This document shows, in pieces, positions 1 to 11,549 of a stretch of DNA of 64,000 bases (positions are counted from its first letter, which is position 1; each line of letters starts with the position of its first letter). The stretch is from Corallium rubrum (taxonomy: Eukaryota; Cnidaria; Anthozoa; Scleralcyonacea; Coralliidae), in contig OZ036008.1 of NCBI GenBank assembly GCA_964035015.1, positions 2,546,612 to 2,610,611 on the forward strand, read 5' to 3'. Below the pieces are notes generated by a model. It saw nothing but the letters and a program-made list of their open reading frames with translations. It ran no database searches and was not told the DNA's origin. Position numbers and translations under genes: made by a program.

Positions 1-373
1 AACAAGATAGGACCCCCTATTGGGTAAAATATGGTGTTTGCGCCAAAAAGGATAGGAGCCAAAGTAAATTACAGAGGTTCTTGGAAACAGTTTTAATGGA
101 TACCTAATATATCAATCTATGATGTGAACCTAAAAAAATACACAGCTAAAGGCATAAAGTCTTCACATTTTACTTGAATATATGAAAATTTCATGGAACG
201 GAGTTCATCAAAGGGTTCTGTTGTGGAATAATGGGATATAATTTTTGTGGAGTATAATGAAAATCAGATATAATTTTTTTCGGTTGTATTTGAGAAAATT
301 AAGTTTAAAGTTTCCGTATGTATTTTTTTGATATCAATCCTGATTCAAAAACTTGAACAGGCATCCAGATTAT
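1..373. other. AT-rich flank, nothing recognised
   Basis: No coding frame, inverted repeat or known repeat end is visible here. The stretch is the 3' side of transposase pseudogene A and may contain the lost outer end of that element. The GGTGGT-type terminus that occurs on the 5' side of copies A, B and E was not found. Confidence 0.5.
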
Positions 374-2090
374 TTAAAATGAGCCTGCTGCATGGGTTTC
401 CCCTTCTTTTTCTTTATTCTTGTCTCCTGCTTTTTTTCTCTGGCCTCTGAGGACCTTTCTTCTCATTTTCGTGCTAACCTTGGCTTTATAATTGGCCTTC
501 GTCACTCGCAGTCGATCAGCTTGGCTAACTCCAGCTTGATTCAGGGCTACTGGATTGATTCCCACTGCTTCAAGGACTTTTACAGTAGCCTTTTCACCAA
601 TGTTGAAATGAGCAACAGCATCATAGACTCCCAATTTAAATACATTTGACCCAACAAACACTGTTTTTGGTACTCTTCGCCAAATCATGCCATTGAAAGC
701 TTCGTTTTGGTTCTGAGTTTTTCCATCCAGACACTTAGAGAGTAAAGCATCATCACTTAAAGTGGCATACACAGGCTTAAGTGCCACTGTCACATCAACA
801 GGCAAACCTTTCCCATGCTCAGCTATCCTTTCCGTCAGGACAATATGTATGCAAAGGGCGTTTATCTGTGGAGGCACAGTGGAAAAGCGAAGCAAGCACA
901 TTTTTCTTCATTGTAGCAAGATTTCCATTGTTGCTTCTGATGACTATTCCATAATAGTTCTGCATCTTATCTATCATACCATCGGTCAACTTTCCTTTCC
1001 CACCTAACCCTTTTTTCCCCCTTTTTTTTAGTTTCCCCAAAGCTGTCCAAAGACGTTTTTGCACATGCCCAACACATTCTTTTTTTCTCACAACAACACC
1101 AAAATCTTCTTTGTAAATATTTTCAATTGCATTAAAGCTTTTGCTATCTCCATCCCCAAACAACTCTTGGTACTGAAGTTTATGGCGACTTACTGAGCGC
1201 TTAAAAATTCGCTTTGTGCCTTCAGGTTCCATAGCTGGTGCTGACCCACTATAGTTTGCTTTGCATTTTGATGCATGTTCTGCTCTCCAAAGTTCACTTT
1301 GTAAATCATCCTTACTTTCAAACTTCTTAAAATTGTGACAAACTTTACTTAGCGGCTCCACATCGAGAACTTTCCCGGTTTCCATAGAGATTGCCGTAAC
1401 ACACCCATGCAATGAAGAGAATCTCCTTCTTTGCCATGTTCCATCACATGAAATAGCAGTTTCGAGGACTCCATTTTCATTGACTTGGTCACGCAAGATG
1501 GCTTTTGAATGGTAATCATAAGCCCTTGGACCAACTGGTTGGGGCATGTCCATTGTTGAACAAAATTTTTGCATTGCTGATAAGCCACAACCAATAGATC
1601 TCATGCCATAGATTATTCTCCTGTTTACTTCATAACAATGGCCAACTTTTTTTGAAGAATAGAATTCTTCAAAGCATCCACACACGCTACAACCAAGAGA
1701 AAGACACGAAGCACAACCCATCCGTTTGGTACCATCTTCAACAAGTACTAACTGGCACTCAAAACATACTTTACATGACATTGTTTTAAACATGCTTCCC
1801 AAAATATCAACATCAATAAATAATGCGATAACCACTTGATAGACTTCATTCGTCAAAGGAGCACTCGCTTTAGCAGTTGAACCAATTTTTCTTGCCGAAG
1901 TTGACGTACACGTGGTTGCGGCTTCATCTTGAGATGTTGATTCAAGCACATTTTCATCGCTCGTACTTCCTGTGGAAGTTTCGCTCGTTTTCGAACTTTT
2001 TGGGTTTATAGTGAACTGATTTCCACTAAATTTACGCTTCTTTAAATAACCAGAACGCTGTTTAGCCATTTTCGAAGAAGTAAACCGCAA
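374..2090 (-). pseudogene. DDE transposase, copy A (Mutator-like family), frameshifted
   Basis: This is a degenerate transposase gene of a family common in invertebrate genomes; I believe it matches the Pfam 'Mutator' transposase domain (PF20700). From the N-terminus it has a basic Ser/Thr-rich leader, a Cys-rich segment (CKVCFEC, then paired cysteines to CSVCGC), EVNRRIIYGMRSIG, then an RNase-H-like core. Likely catalytic acids are the D of SCDGTWQRR, a D of GDGDSKSF and the E of QNQNEAFNG. A basic tail (RKVLRGQRKK) follows. Near position 820 the frame breaks: about 20 residues present in copies B and E (WCGY to TYKHG) are deleted and the frame shifts, so no full-length protein can be made. 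The start is the ATG of MRFTSSKMAKQ; the second Met (MAKQRSG) aligns better with the starts of B and E. Confidence 0.85.
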
Positions 2091-2494
2091 TTTAAAACCA
2101 AGAAATTGATTGAAACTTTAAAATACAAAATGACGTGTAGTAAGAAAGCTCGACCTTCTCCGTGACCAAATAGACGATATACTTCATTTAGAGTACAATA
2201 TACTAGCTTAAAATAGAAGTGTAGTGAGGGAGGGGTAGTCAAGTACAAGTATGAACAATTCTGGTTGGAAATCCTGAGCCAGTAACGTCGATTTAACCAT
2301 AACATTCGGTTGCTAGGGTGGTTGCTATGAGTCAATTTTGATAGTAGACAACTTTGTTTCAAAATTTAACTCCTTAGGAACCCAGATAATGACAAAAATA
2401 TTATGCTAGCGTGAAAAAGCATAAAATAAAGACCCAACATTCACAAATTTTGAAAAAGTGATTTTTCCCAACTACAAATGTATAAGACCACCTT
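2091..2494 (-). other. 5' flank and terminal motif of element A
   Basis: This is noncoding sequence upstream of transposase A. A G-rich block (GGGAGGGG near 2226) and a GTTGCTATG motif near 2320 recur about 150-250 bp upstream of copies B, D and E. The stretch ends with TAAGACCACCTTA at 2482-2494, whose complement reads TAAGGTGGTCTTA. Equivalent motifs end the 5' sides of B (4924-4938) and E (24036-24050), so I take it as the element terminus. Confidence 0.5.
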
Positions 2495-2797
2495 ACAATT
2501 GTGTTTCCAATAAATAACATCATTACTTGTGACGTCACCACAAATTTGCCCATTAACAACCACACAAAAAGTAATTGTTCATATTTTTAAGGTTCAGAAC
2601 ATAAAACACCATATCAACTATTTGTGAAAGTTTCAACAAATTTGGTCAAATATTTACTCAGATATCCTTTGCAGAGTAAAGTCAAAAAGCCCAAATTTCA
2701 GGATTAGAAAAAATCAAGTTCAAAAGTTGAATTCGAAAACTGGATATGTTATCACAAGGCAGTTCATCTCCACATTTCTTCTGGAGCCAGGAATCAA
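2495..2797. other. Noncoding stretch between elements A and B
   Basis: This AT-rich sequence lies between the terminal motif of element A and the stop codon of transposase B. It is probably the 3' untranslated part of element B. No ORF or repeat is recognised. Confidence 0.4.
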
Positions 2798-4559
2798 TCA
2801 CAAATAGCCACCAGAACCAGTAGCATATGTCACCCCTTCTTTCTCCTTTGCTTTATCTCCTTTTTTCTTCTTTCTCCCACGTAGCAACTTTCTTCTTTTC
2901 TTGATGGTAGGTTTTCCCTTATAGTTTGCTTTGGAAACCCTCAAATTGTCAGTGCGCTGGCATTCTGCTTGACAATATTGGCCAGGGGTGATTCCGAGCT
3001 GCTCAAAAACTTTAATAGAGGCTTTTCATCCAATATTAAAGCTAGCAACAGCATCATACACCCCCAGTTGCAATACTTCTGAGCCAACAAATGTCCCCTT
3101 CGGTACTCGCTCTCAAATCATCCCACTGAGGGACTCGTTTTGATTTTGTGTTTTTCCATCCAAACATTTCGACAAAAGGCTACCATCACTCAACCTTTGG
3201 AAAATTGGTTTTGGAGCTCCAATAACATCCAAAGGCAAACCAGCACCATGTTTGTATGTATTGGTCCCATTTGCTTTGTCCCGCATATAACCACACCAAC
3301 TATCTGCATCCTCAGGACAATGATTATGTAATCTTCGTTTCTCTGAAGAGTAGCAGTGAAATAAGCATGCATGGATTGCCTTTTTCATTCCGGCAAGATC
3401 ACCTGGATTGCCTCTTATGGCAATTCCATAATAATTTTGGAGTTTATCAATCATCGTATCGGTCAGTCGCCCTTTTCCACCCATCCTTTGTCTCTTTCTT
3501 TAGCTTTCGCAGTGCGGTTCCCAGTCGCTTCTGGACATAGCTAACACATTCTTTTTTCTCTACTGTAATACCATGGTCTTGGTATACATCTCTCACTGTC
3601 TGAAAACTTTTGCTGTCTCCATCACCAAAATATTCCCCATATATAAGTTTATGGTTTTCAATGGAGCGGTTGAAGATTCGCATGGCTCCTTCTGGTTCCA
3701 TGGCAGGTACAGAACCTGTGAAGTTTGCTTTGCAGACAACTTCATGGTCAACCCTCCATACAGCATTTTGTGGGCTGTCTTCATCGTCTTCACGGCCCTT
3801 GCACTGCTTACACACTTTGCTTAGTGCCTCAACATCCAGCACCTTTCCAGTATCAATGCTGATAACAGTTACGCAACCATTGAGCGACGAAAAACCTCTT
3901 CTTTGCCACGTACCATCACAAGAAATGCCACATTCAACAACACTGGTACCTTCATTGACTTCTGGCTTTATCTCATGAATCTCCGCAGCAGCAACATTCA
4001 TCGTTTCGACTGAAACCTTTTTTACTGCATTTAGCAGAGCTTTACTGTGGCGAGAGTATGGAGTTGGCCTGGGAGGTGGTGGCATGTTCATAAGCCCACA
4101 AAATATACAACCAATGGACCTCATTGCATCAACCAGTCTTCTATTTACTTCAAGAAAACGAGACATTTCAGAGGAAGTAGAGAACTGGTTATTCCAACCA
4201 CAAGAACAACAAAGAAGCTGGAGGTTGGAAGCACAACCTTTTCGTTTCCCATTCATTTCCTGTAGAATAAGACTGCATTCGAAGCATTCTTTACATGGCA
4301 GCATTCTAAATACGGATGATAAAATAGCCATATCAACAAACCGATAACCACTTACAGTTGATTCTTCGTTAGGTCTATTATCATCAAGTCTTGGTCGCTT
4401 AGCATTAGGAATCTTCCGGCCAGAGGCCAAAACTTGGCTTGCTGGTGACTGGTCATTCTGGTTGGCATCACCACTTGGAATAGTCGTATTTTTAGCCTTT
4501 TCGTGCTGATTCCCATGAAATTTACGTTTCTTCGAGTAGCTAGATCGCGATCGTCGCAT
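2798..4559 (-). pseudogene. DDE transposase, copy B, with frameshift and nonsense codons
   Basis: This is a close relative of copies A and E. It opens MRRSRSSYSKKRKFHGNQ, followed by a zinc-binding-like segment (CKECFEC, later CCSCGW), EVNRRLVDAMRSIGC, the first catalytic D in ISCDGTWQRRGF, GDGDSKSF, CVSYVQKRLG, GGKGRLTD, and the E in QNQNESLSG. The C-terminus is basic (KKRRKLLRGRKKKG). Three lesions are readable: a frameshift near 3485-3500 just before GGKGRLTD, a TGA at 3113-3115 replacing a Trp codon after SGMI, and a TGA at 3026-3028 after FNIG. It interrupts the BEL/Pao gag gene on its 5' side, so it is younger than that retroelement. Confidence 0.88.
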
Positions 4560-4942
4560 TTAAACAGATATTGATGCTAACAGCATGTGCAAGTTTAAAA
4601 GATCCGATTTGATAACAAGCTGAAGACTACACTACTGAAACCAAGGCAAAAATTGCTTTTATGATCGTTTAGGGGGGAAGAACATCATGTAACCTAACCT
4701 TAGTTTAAGTGTTAATGTACAAATAAAACAAGGGAGGGGTACCAGGTGTATTTTTAAACATTACTATTGCTGTGGGCGTTGCTATGGAAAACATTATGCT
4801 TGTCTCAAGAATTCCCCTTTTACATTGCGAATTTCGATTAAATCATGTTTTGGGATGAAAAACAAATGAATAAGGTTGCATTTTTTATAGTTTTGAAAAA
4901 ACTGAAAATTTCAAAATTTTGAGTGGAAGACCACCTTATTAA
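4560..4942 (-). other. 5' flank and terminus of element B, next to TTAA
   Basis: This noncoding leader of element B has the shared G-rich block (near 4730) and GTTGCTATGG motif (near 4776). It ends TGGAAGACCACCTTA (4924-4938), directly followed by TTAA (4939-4942), where the BEL/Pao gag frame resumes. The complement gives the terminal sequence TAAGGTGGTCTTCCA. TTAA beside the end fits a TTAA-type target duplication, but the partner on the other side of the element was not found. Confidence 0.5.
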
Positions 4943-6002
4943 GATCAGTAACAGTTGTACACTGTGCACTTGGGTGATTCTTCCGATAATAGGTACAGCT
5001 AATAGGGTTTCCCCCTTGGTTGAAGAGCGATGCGGCTGAGGGAGGGCCTTGTCTTCCACCCTTGGATACTTGCCCAAATGGTTGCTTCCTATGACCAGGT
5101 CCAGAATTGGATGATTTTTACCCCATGATTTCACAACGTTCTCGTGCCTCAATTTCTGCATCAAAGGCTTTTAGCAAAACATCCAAATCCCATTCTGGCT
5201 TATCAATCGTTCTAGAGGTAATCAAACGCATATCCACAGGTATTTTCTCCAGAAGAAGAGGAATCAAAAATTTCCCATATGACTCACTCTCAACTCCTAA
5301 GGCTTGTATAGGGCTATGATATGAGCTTCAACTTGATCATAGAGTTGTCTGAGGCGCTTCAAATCTTCCTCTGATGCTACAGCAGGTATTTTAACAAGAC
5401 CTTCCATCTGAGCATTAATCATGATTTGTGGTTGTCCAAAACGCTTCTTAAGAATGTCCTTGACAGCCCCATAATTGTCTGCAGTTAGTGGAAGACCACG
5501 TATATAGACGCAGCGGCTGACCCCTCCAAAAGATTTTTTAGGTAATTGAATTTATCCACATCAGAAAGGCGTTGATTCTCGTCGACAGCACTAGCAAATG
5601 CATCCCAGAACGGAGTAAACTGAATTGATCTTCGGTAATTTCGCTTTTATAATCCCCAAAACTAGAGTTAGAATGAACAGAATGTGAATTATCCGTGACT
5701 CCATGATCAGTTTCCAGTTTTAATTTCTCGTCAATCATCACAATCATCTCCTGTATCCCTTCTCTAAAGATCCCTGTTTCCTTGGTTTCGTCTTCGATAT
5801 GTTCTTCCTTTATTAACGCCAGAATTTCATCATCCAACGAGCCAAGAACCTTCAATTTTTCTGTGAGGGAAATCCGATATGTTTTCAGTGACGTTGGGCT
5901 CAAAGTTCTCAAGTAATCCTTGAATCTTTTCCAGATTTGAGGTCACATAAGCCTTGTGACCTCCTCGAATCTTTCTCGTCTCCTTCAACTGCTCGTCAGA
6001 CA
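4943..6002 (-). pseudogene. BEL/Pao retrotransposon gag fragment
   Basis: This is the gag region of a BEL/Pao LTR retrotransposon. The start ATG at 6002 (MSDEQLKETRKIRGG) is followed by acidic helices (KLKVLGSLDDEIL). A region typical of the DUF1759 gag domain of BEL/Pao follows: FWDAFASAVDENQ, KFNYLKNLLEGSA, AVKDILKKRFGQPQ, LRQLYDQVEAHI. A degraded zinc knuckle (CTYYRKNHPSAQC, one Cys replaced by Tyr) comes last. At least three frameshifts (near 5900, 5620 and 5310) break it. It stops at the TTAA where transposon B is inserted; protease, reverse transcriptase and integrase are absent. The LTR and primer-binding site lie just upstream, in the right order. Confidence 0.8.
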
Positions 6003-6083
6003 TGGTTTCAAAACACGAACAGTTGTCTTTGTATTTCGATATTAAATCCTCCGTTTAAATATCTCTATAGACGGCGACTAAAT

Positions 6084-6105
6084 CGCATCCTGGGAGTCGG
6101 CACCA
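6084..6105 (-). other. Primer-binding site of BEL/Pao element 1
   Basis: On the minus strand the LTR end ..CTCTAACA is followed after one base by TGGTGCCGACTCCCAGG, a classic tRNA-3'-end-complementary primer site beginning TGG. The gag ATG is 82 bases further on. I did not assign the tRNA. Confidence 0.6.
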
Positions 6106-6195
6106 TTGTTAGAGTTTTATTATCTCTTTGAATAATAGACTCGTACTCATAAACAAAATACGTTAATGAAACATAAAATAATAACAAGAAAGGGC

Positions 6196-7083
6196 TGTTT
6201 AAACGGATCCAACATTGTCCAACATTGTTGGTCCAACAATGTTGGACCATTGTTGCATGGACAATGTTGGCCAACATGTTCAAACGGATGCAACAACATC
6301 CAACACAAATGCTATTAATTAAAATCGAAACTGATCAAGGGATCGGAGTTTACCTATAATCCTTCGCTGATTGGTCAGTTTTTTGGTAATTATAATTAAT
6401 TATAAAGTTACTATGTAGATTTCAAGATAGCCGACTAGTGAGAAGCTTGGCTGTCAAAGTTCCTATTTATGTTAAAAACTTCTCTACCAAGTTGAGCTCG
6501 TAATCCTACAATTTTTGACTTAATCTCTGCAGCACTCATCTCTAATCTTTCCTCCATCTCTTTGTAAGCATTTTCTCTCGTATCTCTCAAGTGATATTCT
6601 TTACAGGACACATCCCATAAGCAAACCCGCTCCTCAAGCATTTCAAGAAGCTCGTCTATTTTCGCGTCAGTCCACTTCCCTGACTTAATTGCCTTTGATA
6701 GACCAGTCTTTTTTTTACTTGAAGTAGCTTTTGCTATCTCATCCACCTCGGAATTCTCGACATTTTTATTCTTACTATTCAGAGGAGTTTTAGCGAGGGG
6801 TTTCTCACGTTCCTGCATCAAACTCTCGAACAAACTCTTGTCACTCCCGCATTCCGCCATCTTGAATGTTTTTACCTCGTCAATGACTCAAATCTCCATG
6901 GAAAAGATGTCGATGAACTCGTTTCCGTCAAATGTTGGACGATGTTGGATGAAAAGTTTGAACGGAATCAAACTTGATCCAACAATGTCCAACATTATCC
7001 AACATGGTGTTCAAACGAATCCAACATGTTGCATTCAACATTGTTGGATGATGTTGGACCAACATGTTGGATCCGTTTAAACA
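6196..7083. mobile_element. DNA element encoding a MADF-type protein, PIF/Harbinger-like
   Basis: The outer ends are inverted copies of TGTTTAAACGGATCCAACA, and both flanks inside carry many CCAACATTGTTGG-type palindromic repeats that probably serve as transposase binding sites. The only gene is a MADF/SANT-like protein (6435-6860). PIF/Harbinger elements typically pair such a protein with a separate nuclease gene; no nuclease is here, so this copy is non-autonomous or deleted. No clean target duplication is visible. It sits within the BEL/Pao LTR. Confidence 0.65.
6435..6860 (-). CDS. MADF/Myb-SANT-like DNA-binding protein of a DNA transposon
   Basis: This intact 141-codon ORF begins MAECGSDKSLFESLM. 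After a Lys/Ser-rich linker (residues ~20-60) comes a domain resembling MADF/Myb-SANT (about residues 62-128). Typical features are KWTDAKIDELLEMLEERV, the aromatic WDVSCKEYHLRDTRENAY and a final helix (AAEIKSKIVGLRAQLGRE). Such proteins bind transposon ends and recruit the nuclease in PIF/Harbinger elements; that role here is inference. The flanking CCAACATTGTT repeats are plausible binding sites. The ORF has no stop or frameshift, unlike its degenerate surroundings. Confidence 0.7.
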   Translation of the reverse strand: MAECGSDKSLFESLMQEREKPLAKTPLNSKNKNVENSEVDEIAKATSSKKKTGLSKAIKSGKWTDAKIDELLEMLEERVCLWDVSCKEYHLRDTRENAYKEMEERLEMSAAEIKSKIVGLRAQLGREVFNINRNFDSQASH

Positions 7084-7177
7084 GGTCTTAAAGGAACATA
7101 AACTCTCTTCGTCGAACAACAAACCCGAACCGAAAGTAAAAGTACATGATCACGTGAATACACGGTCACGTGTAACA

Positions 7178-8276
7178 TAAACTAACCTGGGGGGTGTGCA
7201 AAGTTCCGAACAGGTATTTTGAAAGAAAAAAACAACTTACAACATTGGATGGCAGCCTCATCCCAAGATTGCCTTCGCTGCTGGTTAGTCGTTTTTGCCT
7301 GCTGTTAAATGGCACCGGGGACAATGAGGTTATACTACATTGATCCTTTAAGGATTAAATGAAAACATGTATTTCCTGGCATTTCAAAAAAACCCATCTT
7401 CATCATCAATTATTGACTGATCTTCCAACATGACGTGCACATCTTCAGACTTCTTAATGCTTAGTTTAGTGCAACCTACAAAGCAAATTGAGAATCATGA
7501 TTATAAATGAAACAAAATAAGTTCCAATTATCACACGCTTTTGAATACAGTAATGTTTTTGTAGGTGATTGAAAGAACAAAGTATGTTTATTCCTCACAT
7601 TTTGTTTTTAACTCTGTCAAGGATGTGGCACAAATACAAAATTTTTGGGCACTCTGTGCACCTTGTACTCTAAACAAGGGCATCTCTGTGGGGACACCTC
7701 GCATGGGACTTTTTTTGTCCTGCCTTTTTGGCACTTTTAAGTTATTATTATTTTGTTGTTAATTTTTGTTATGATTTAAGTCCGAATAAAGTTGTCAGAT
7801 CAAATCAAATCAAATCAGAGCAGAAATCCACTTGTATGAAAACCTGGAGGTAAAACATGACAGTCGTGCAGAAAAGAACAACATAACCCAAATAAAAGGG
7901 AAAAAACACATTTTAATGCAAAGCCAACTAATGTACCCATGACACATACCTAAAAAAAAAGTAAGTTAATGCACATTTGTCTACAAAATTATAGTGTTTG
8001 TAGACATTCCCAAATCCGGTTTAAAACAAGAGATAAACAGGATTTTTTTAGCGTGTTTTTGTTATAAATGGGCTTTTTGAGGTTTGTGGCATAGCACTAT
8101 TCACAATTATGAATTTGTGAAAATTTCACATGAATACATCAAATATCGAATGTACTGTAGCAGAGTTTTTGCCGTTCAGCAAAATAGAGGTTTGAGAAAT
8201 TCTAGTTAAAAGTTTTCGAACAGCTTTCTTAGATAAAAAATTACAATTACAAACCAAAACAATGTCCAGTAGCTCT
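7178..8276 (+). other. Noncoding stretch with a retroposon 3' tail
   Basis: Most of this stretch holds nothing recognisable. At about 7730-7817 it looks like the 3' end of a non-LTR retroposon: a T-rich tract, AATAAA and a short tandem ATCAA tail (GATCAAATCAAATCAAATCAG). From about 7820 to 8276 it is the 3' flank of transposase E, in which I could not find the element end. Confidence 0.4.
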
Positions 8277-8599
8277 CTAAAATCTTCCAAATGAGTAGGT
8301 TTTCCCCTCCTTCTCCTTGTTTTTGCCCCCTTGTTTTTTTCTTTGTCCTCTCAAGACTTTACTGCGGGTTTTGGTGGTGTCCTTGGACTTGTAGTTTGCC
8401 CTATTCACCCGAAGGCAATCCGCTTGTTTCACCGCAGCTGCGAAAAAGGTACCTGGGGTCATTCCCAGTGCTTCTAAAACTTTAATAGTGGCTTTATTAC
8501 CAATATTGAAGTGGGCCACAGCATCATACACCCCCAGTTGGAAAGTACTGGCTCCAACAAAGACTGTTTTGGGTATTCGTTGCCAAATCATTCCATTAA
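8277..8599 (-). pseudogene. DDE transposase E, C-terminal piece (1 of 3)
   Basis: The piece begins NGMIWQRIPKTVFVG and runs through YDAVAHFNIGNKATIKVLEALG to a basic tail (RSKVLRGQRKK) and a stop. It aligns with the last ~105 residues of copies A and B. It starts exactly at the TTAA (8596-8599) that forms the left target site of element D; the preceding residues (..KTQNQN) are at 11550 onwards, on the other side of D. So it is not a separate transposase but the tail of E. Confidence 0.85.
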
Positions 8600-11545
8600 G
8601 GTGGTAGTTAGCCCTGGATTATTCAAAACAGTTTTTATGACATAACTTCATCAATACTCCACTAATGACAAAAAAAAATTCCAGGATGGAAGTACTTATT
8701 ATGATAAACATATTTTTGCAACAACCAGAGCTCCAGTCGCAGTGGTTGCCATAGCAATATCAAATAAAGCTGCCGGCCGCAAGACCTTTTAACTTTAATA
8801 ACTAGAAGGCAAAGCTAGGAATTGTTTTAAAACTTTAGGGGGATGTTCTACAGGATATGGAGTATGCAACAAGTAAAGGGATTTTTTGTTGATAGAAGTA
8901 TTTAGTCCAAAACCGAAAAAATTGCTGTTTCCATAGCAACCAGTGAAATATGCACGATTACAAAAAATCCTCTACTTATTGCATAGAACACCACAAAATA
9001 CACATTTATTCAAAAAATAAGGCCTATTCATCAATTTGCTCATCATTTATGCATTTCTGAACTTTGAGTCGCTCTGATTGTCCTGTTTTGAGATAATTAA
9101 GAATAAAGATTGTTTATCGTGTTTTTTTCTAATATTAGACAAAGTGTTATATATAGAATAGTAAAAATAGGCCTAAGATAAATACCAATATCTAAATTAT
9201 ATTTACAATAAATAATCTATAAAAATGTCCAGAAAACAAGAAAATTAGCTAGTTTTATACTTTGATATACTTCTCAAACTTACATTTTCTAATCAGCTCT
9301 CTACAAAATGTCTACTTGAGACTTGAGACTTGGTTGACCAATTCCCTCAAACAAAGGCATGACAAATTTGACCTGTGACACATCATTTGTTGCTGTACAT
9401 TTCCTTTTCCTTTTTTTACCTTTGCTTGTCATGTTGACTTCACGTTGTGATGTCAAACCAAAATTCCCTGGATGATAAGCAGTCGAATCACCTGTGGCCT
9501 TCCGCTGTGATCGAAGTTTTCGTCGCTGCTCTTTATATTTCTTGCTGACTTTCTGGGCAGCACTACTACTTCTTAATTTGTCCTGGAGTCTAAGTGCTTT
9601 CATAGTGTTTCTCCCAGGTTCAATGCCACAAATTTCCATAAGGACAGCCTTACTGGCAGAACCAGTGTTGAACACCGGAATCCGAACTTTTCTGGCCCCA
9701 CAAAATTTTGTCTTCGGACAATGGGACCACAAAATCCCATTAATGGCTTCATTCTGGTTCTGTGTGAGGCCTTTTAGACACCTTGTTAGCAATTCATTGT
9801 TTGACAAACGCTTGAATATGGGATACAACTCTGTTGCGAAGACTTGTGGCAAACGATTGTCCTCACTGTATGTTGTTGTACCATTATGTTTATCATTCCA
9901 GTATTTACACCAAGTATCACTAGACTTTGGGCAAAACTGGTGCTGCTTCTCTAGTGACTGTTTATCATTTTTTATCATATGGCATTGAATAGCCTTGATG
10001 CTCTTTTTCATACCTTCCAAATCTCCTTTGTTCTCCCTGATTGCTTTGCCATAATAATTTTGCATCTTGTCAATCACTTTATCAGTTAGGCGACCTTTTC
10101 CTCCCACTGTTTTTCCATCTGAAAGCTTTTCCCCCACCATATCCTTCTTGTATTTTCTTAATGCAGTACCAAGTCTCTTTTGCACATGGCCAACACATTC
10201 TTCTTTGGTGACAATATAGGCTTCACCATATTTCTCTTCCATTGCTTCTTTCACTTTACCATAACTACTACTATCACCATCACCAACAAATGTTACATAC
10301 TTTAATTTTCTATGACAGAGACTCCTCCCAAACATTTCCACAGCAGCCACAGCTTCCATTTCCCCTGAAGATCCTTTATGATTTATCTCACACCTCCCCT
10401 CATGCTTTAATTACCTTCCACTGCTGATACTCCGGCGACTCTTGATCCATAGTACTATGAGCTTTACACTCACGACAGACAAGTGACTTCACACTGTAAT
10501 CAAGAACTTCACCTGTGTCAACCGATATAACAAATGTTACACCAATTTTTGAGGAATGACCTCTCTTCTGCCATGTACCATCAACAGATACTCCTACGCA
10601 AGCAACATTGTTGTCACCAAACTTATCCATTCTTTCTGGCTGTTCCGAAGCAATTTTTTGTCTCAGTCGCTCAGCACTCTCAACCATTATTTCTTCTGCA
10701 TTTCTTGTTGCTGCTTTTTCAATATTAATTAAATGTTCATTGTAACATGTCTTGGTAACAGGAGGTGGTAAGTTCATACCAGCACAAAACTGTGCGAGAC
10801 CAGCATGTCCAAACTGAGTTGAAGCAAGTACTGCTCTTCTGTTGACTTCATGTGCTCCACCACCATGACCACCACCAAGACGTTTACTTGTCGACAATGA
10901 GGTCTCGACACCACACAAAGAACATTTAAGGAATAGACACTCAGAAAGTCCATCTCTTTTGTCGTTGCGCTGGAATAATTGAAGCTTTGAGCCCGATTTT
11001 CGGCACAAGCTACAAATTGCAACCTTTGAAATACATTCACTCAAAAGTGTTGCATCCTGAAGCTTGAAACCAGTGGCATTTTCAACAACAGATTTTGGAC
11101 CCAGACCAACGTCTTTAGCTAGTTCACGAGTTAACATACCTTTCTTCTCATCAAAGCTATTAAAAGAAGTATTCAATAGCTTCATTGATGTTATGCTTTC
11201 AGTATTATTCGTCGATGTTGTGGCAGACGTCGAGGGGCCATTGTCGGTAGCATTTTCATCGTCGAAAGTGTGTGACTTCTCGTGAGGTCTTTTACCATAA
11301 ACACCTCTTCTTTTCTTTCGCTTGATCGACCTAGGTAGGGGAGGGGTACCTGAGGCAGAAAAAAGACTTTTTACAAAAAAATCAACAATAACGAATTAAA
11401 AACGTCCATAGCAACCAAAGTAAACAACATAAACACAAAGCGTTGTCAGGAGGATAATTTTGACACACTTACAAATAACATAGTATTTTAACCAATTCTG
11501 TTGAAATTTTAACAAAAGAACAAGTTTTTTCGAAAGACAGATATA
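8600..11545 (-). mobile_element. Element D, transposase-bearing insertion at TTAA
   Basis: This 2.9 kb insertion is flanked by TTAA on both sides (8596-8599 and 11546-11549). Mentally removing the insertion and one TTAA gives, across the junction in E, exactly the spacing QNQN + three codons + NGMIW seen in A and B, so both boundaries are supported. The left end reads GGTGGTAGTTAGCCC, like the GGTGGTCTTA ends of A, B and E. The right end (..GACAGATATA) does not match it inverted, so it may have been trimmed. It carries transposase D. Confidence 0.7.
9301..11185 (-). pseudogene. DDE transposase D, divergent member, single frameshift
   Basis: Same family as A, B and E but clearly divergent. 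Order: N-terminal leader, paired cysteines (CSLCRKSG, CSLCG), a Gly/His stretch (GGGHGGGAHEVNRRAV), FCAGMNLPPPV, catalytic-looking D in VSVDGTWQKRG, CRECK, then GDGDSSSYG, CVGHVQKRLGTALRKYKK, GGKGRLTDKVIDK, and E in TQNQNEAING. The tail is basic (GKKRKRKC). All three acidic motifs remain. The only lesion I see is a one-base frameshift near 10385-10400, in the WKVIK/HEGRC region. The frame stays open upstream of the Met at 11185 (KRKKRRGVYGKRP) to an AG acceptor near 11350, so the true start may lie in an upstream exon. The single lesion suggests a fairly recent insertion. Confidence 0.85.
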
Positions 11546-11549
11546 TTAA

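Larger units (their letters stand above)
6107..7177 (-). repeat. 5' LTR of BEL/Pao element 1, split by a DNA element
   Basis: Read on the minus strand the LTR begins TGTTACACGTGACCGTG at 7177 and ends CTCTAACA at 6107, giving TGTT..AACA termini next to the primer site. About 890 bp of it is the inserted MADF element, so the LTR itself is only about 180 bp. No matching 3' LTR is visible in the window. Confidence 0.6.

Noticed and set aside
8277-8599. Independent transposase copy
   Set aside because: It starts exactly at the D insertion site and continues the frame of E, so it is a piece of E.
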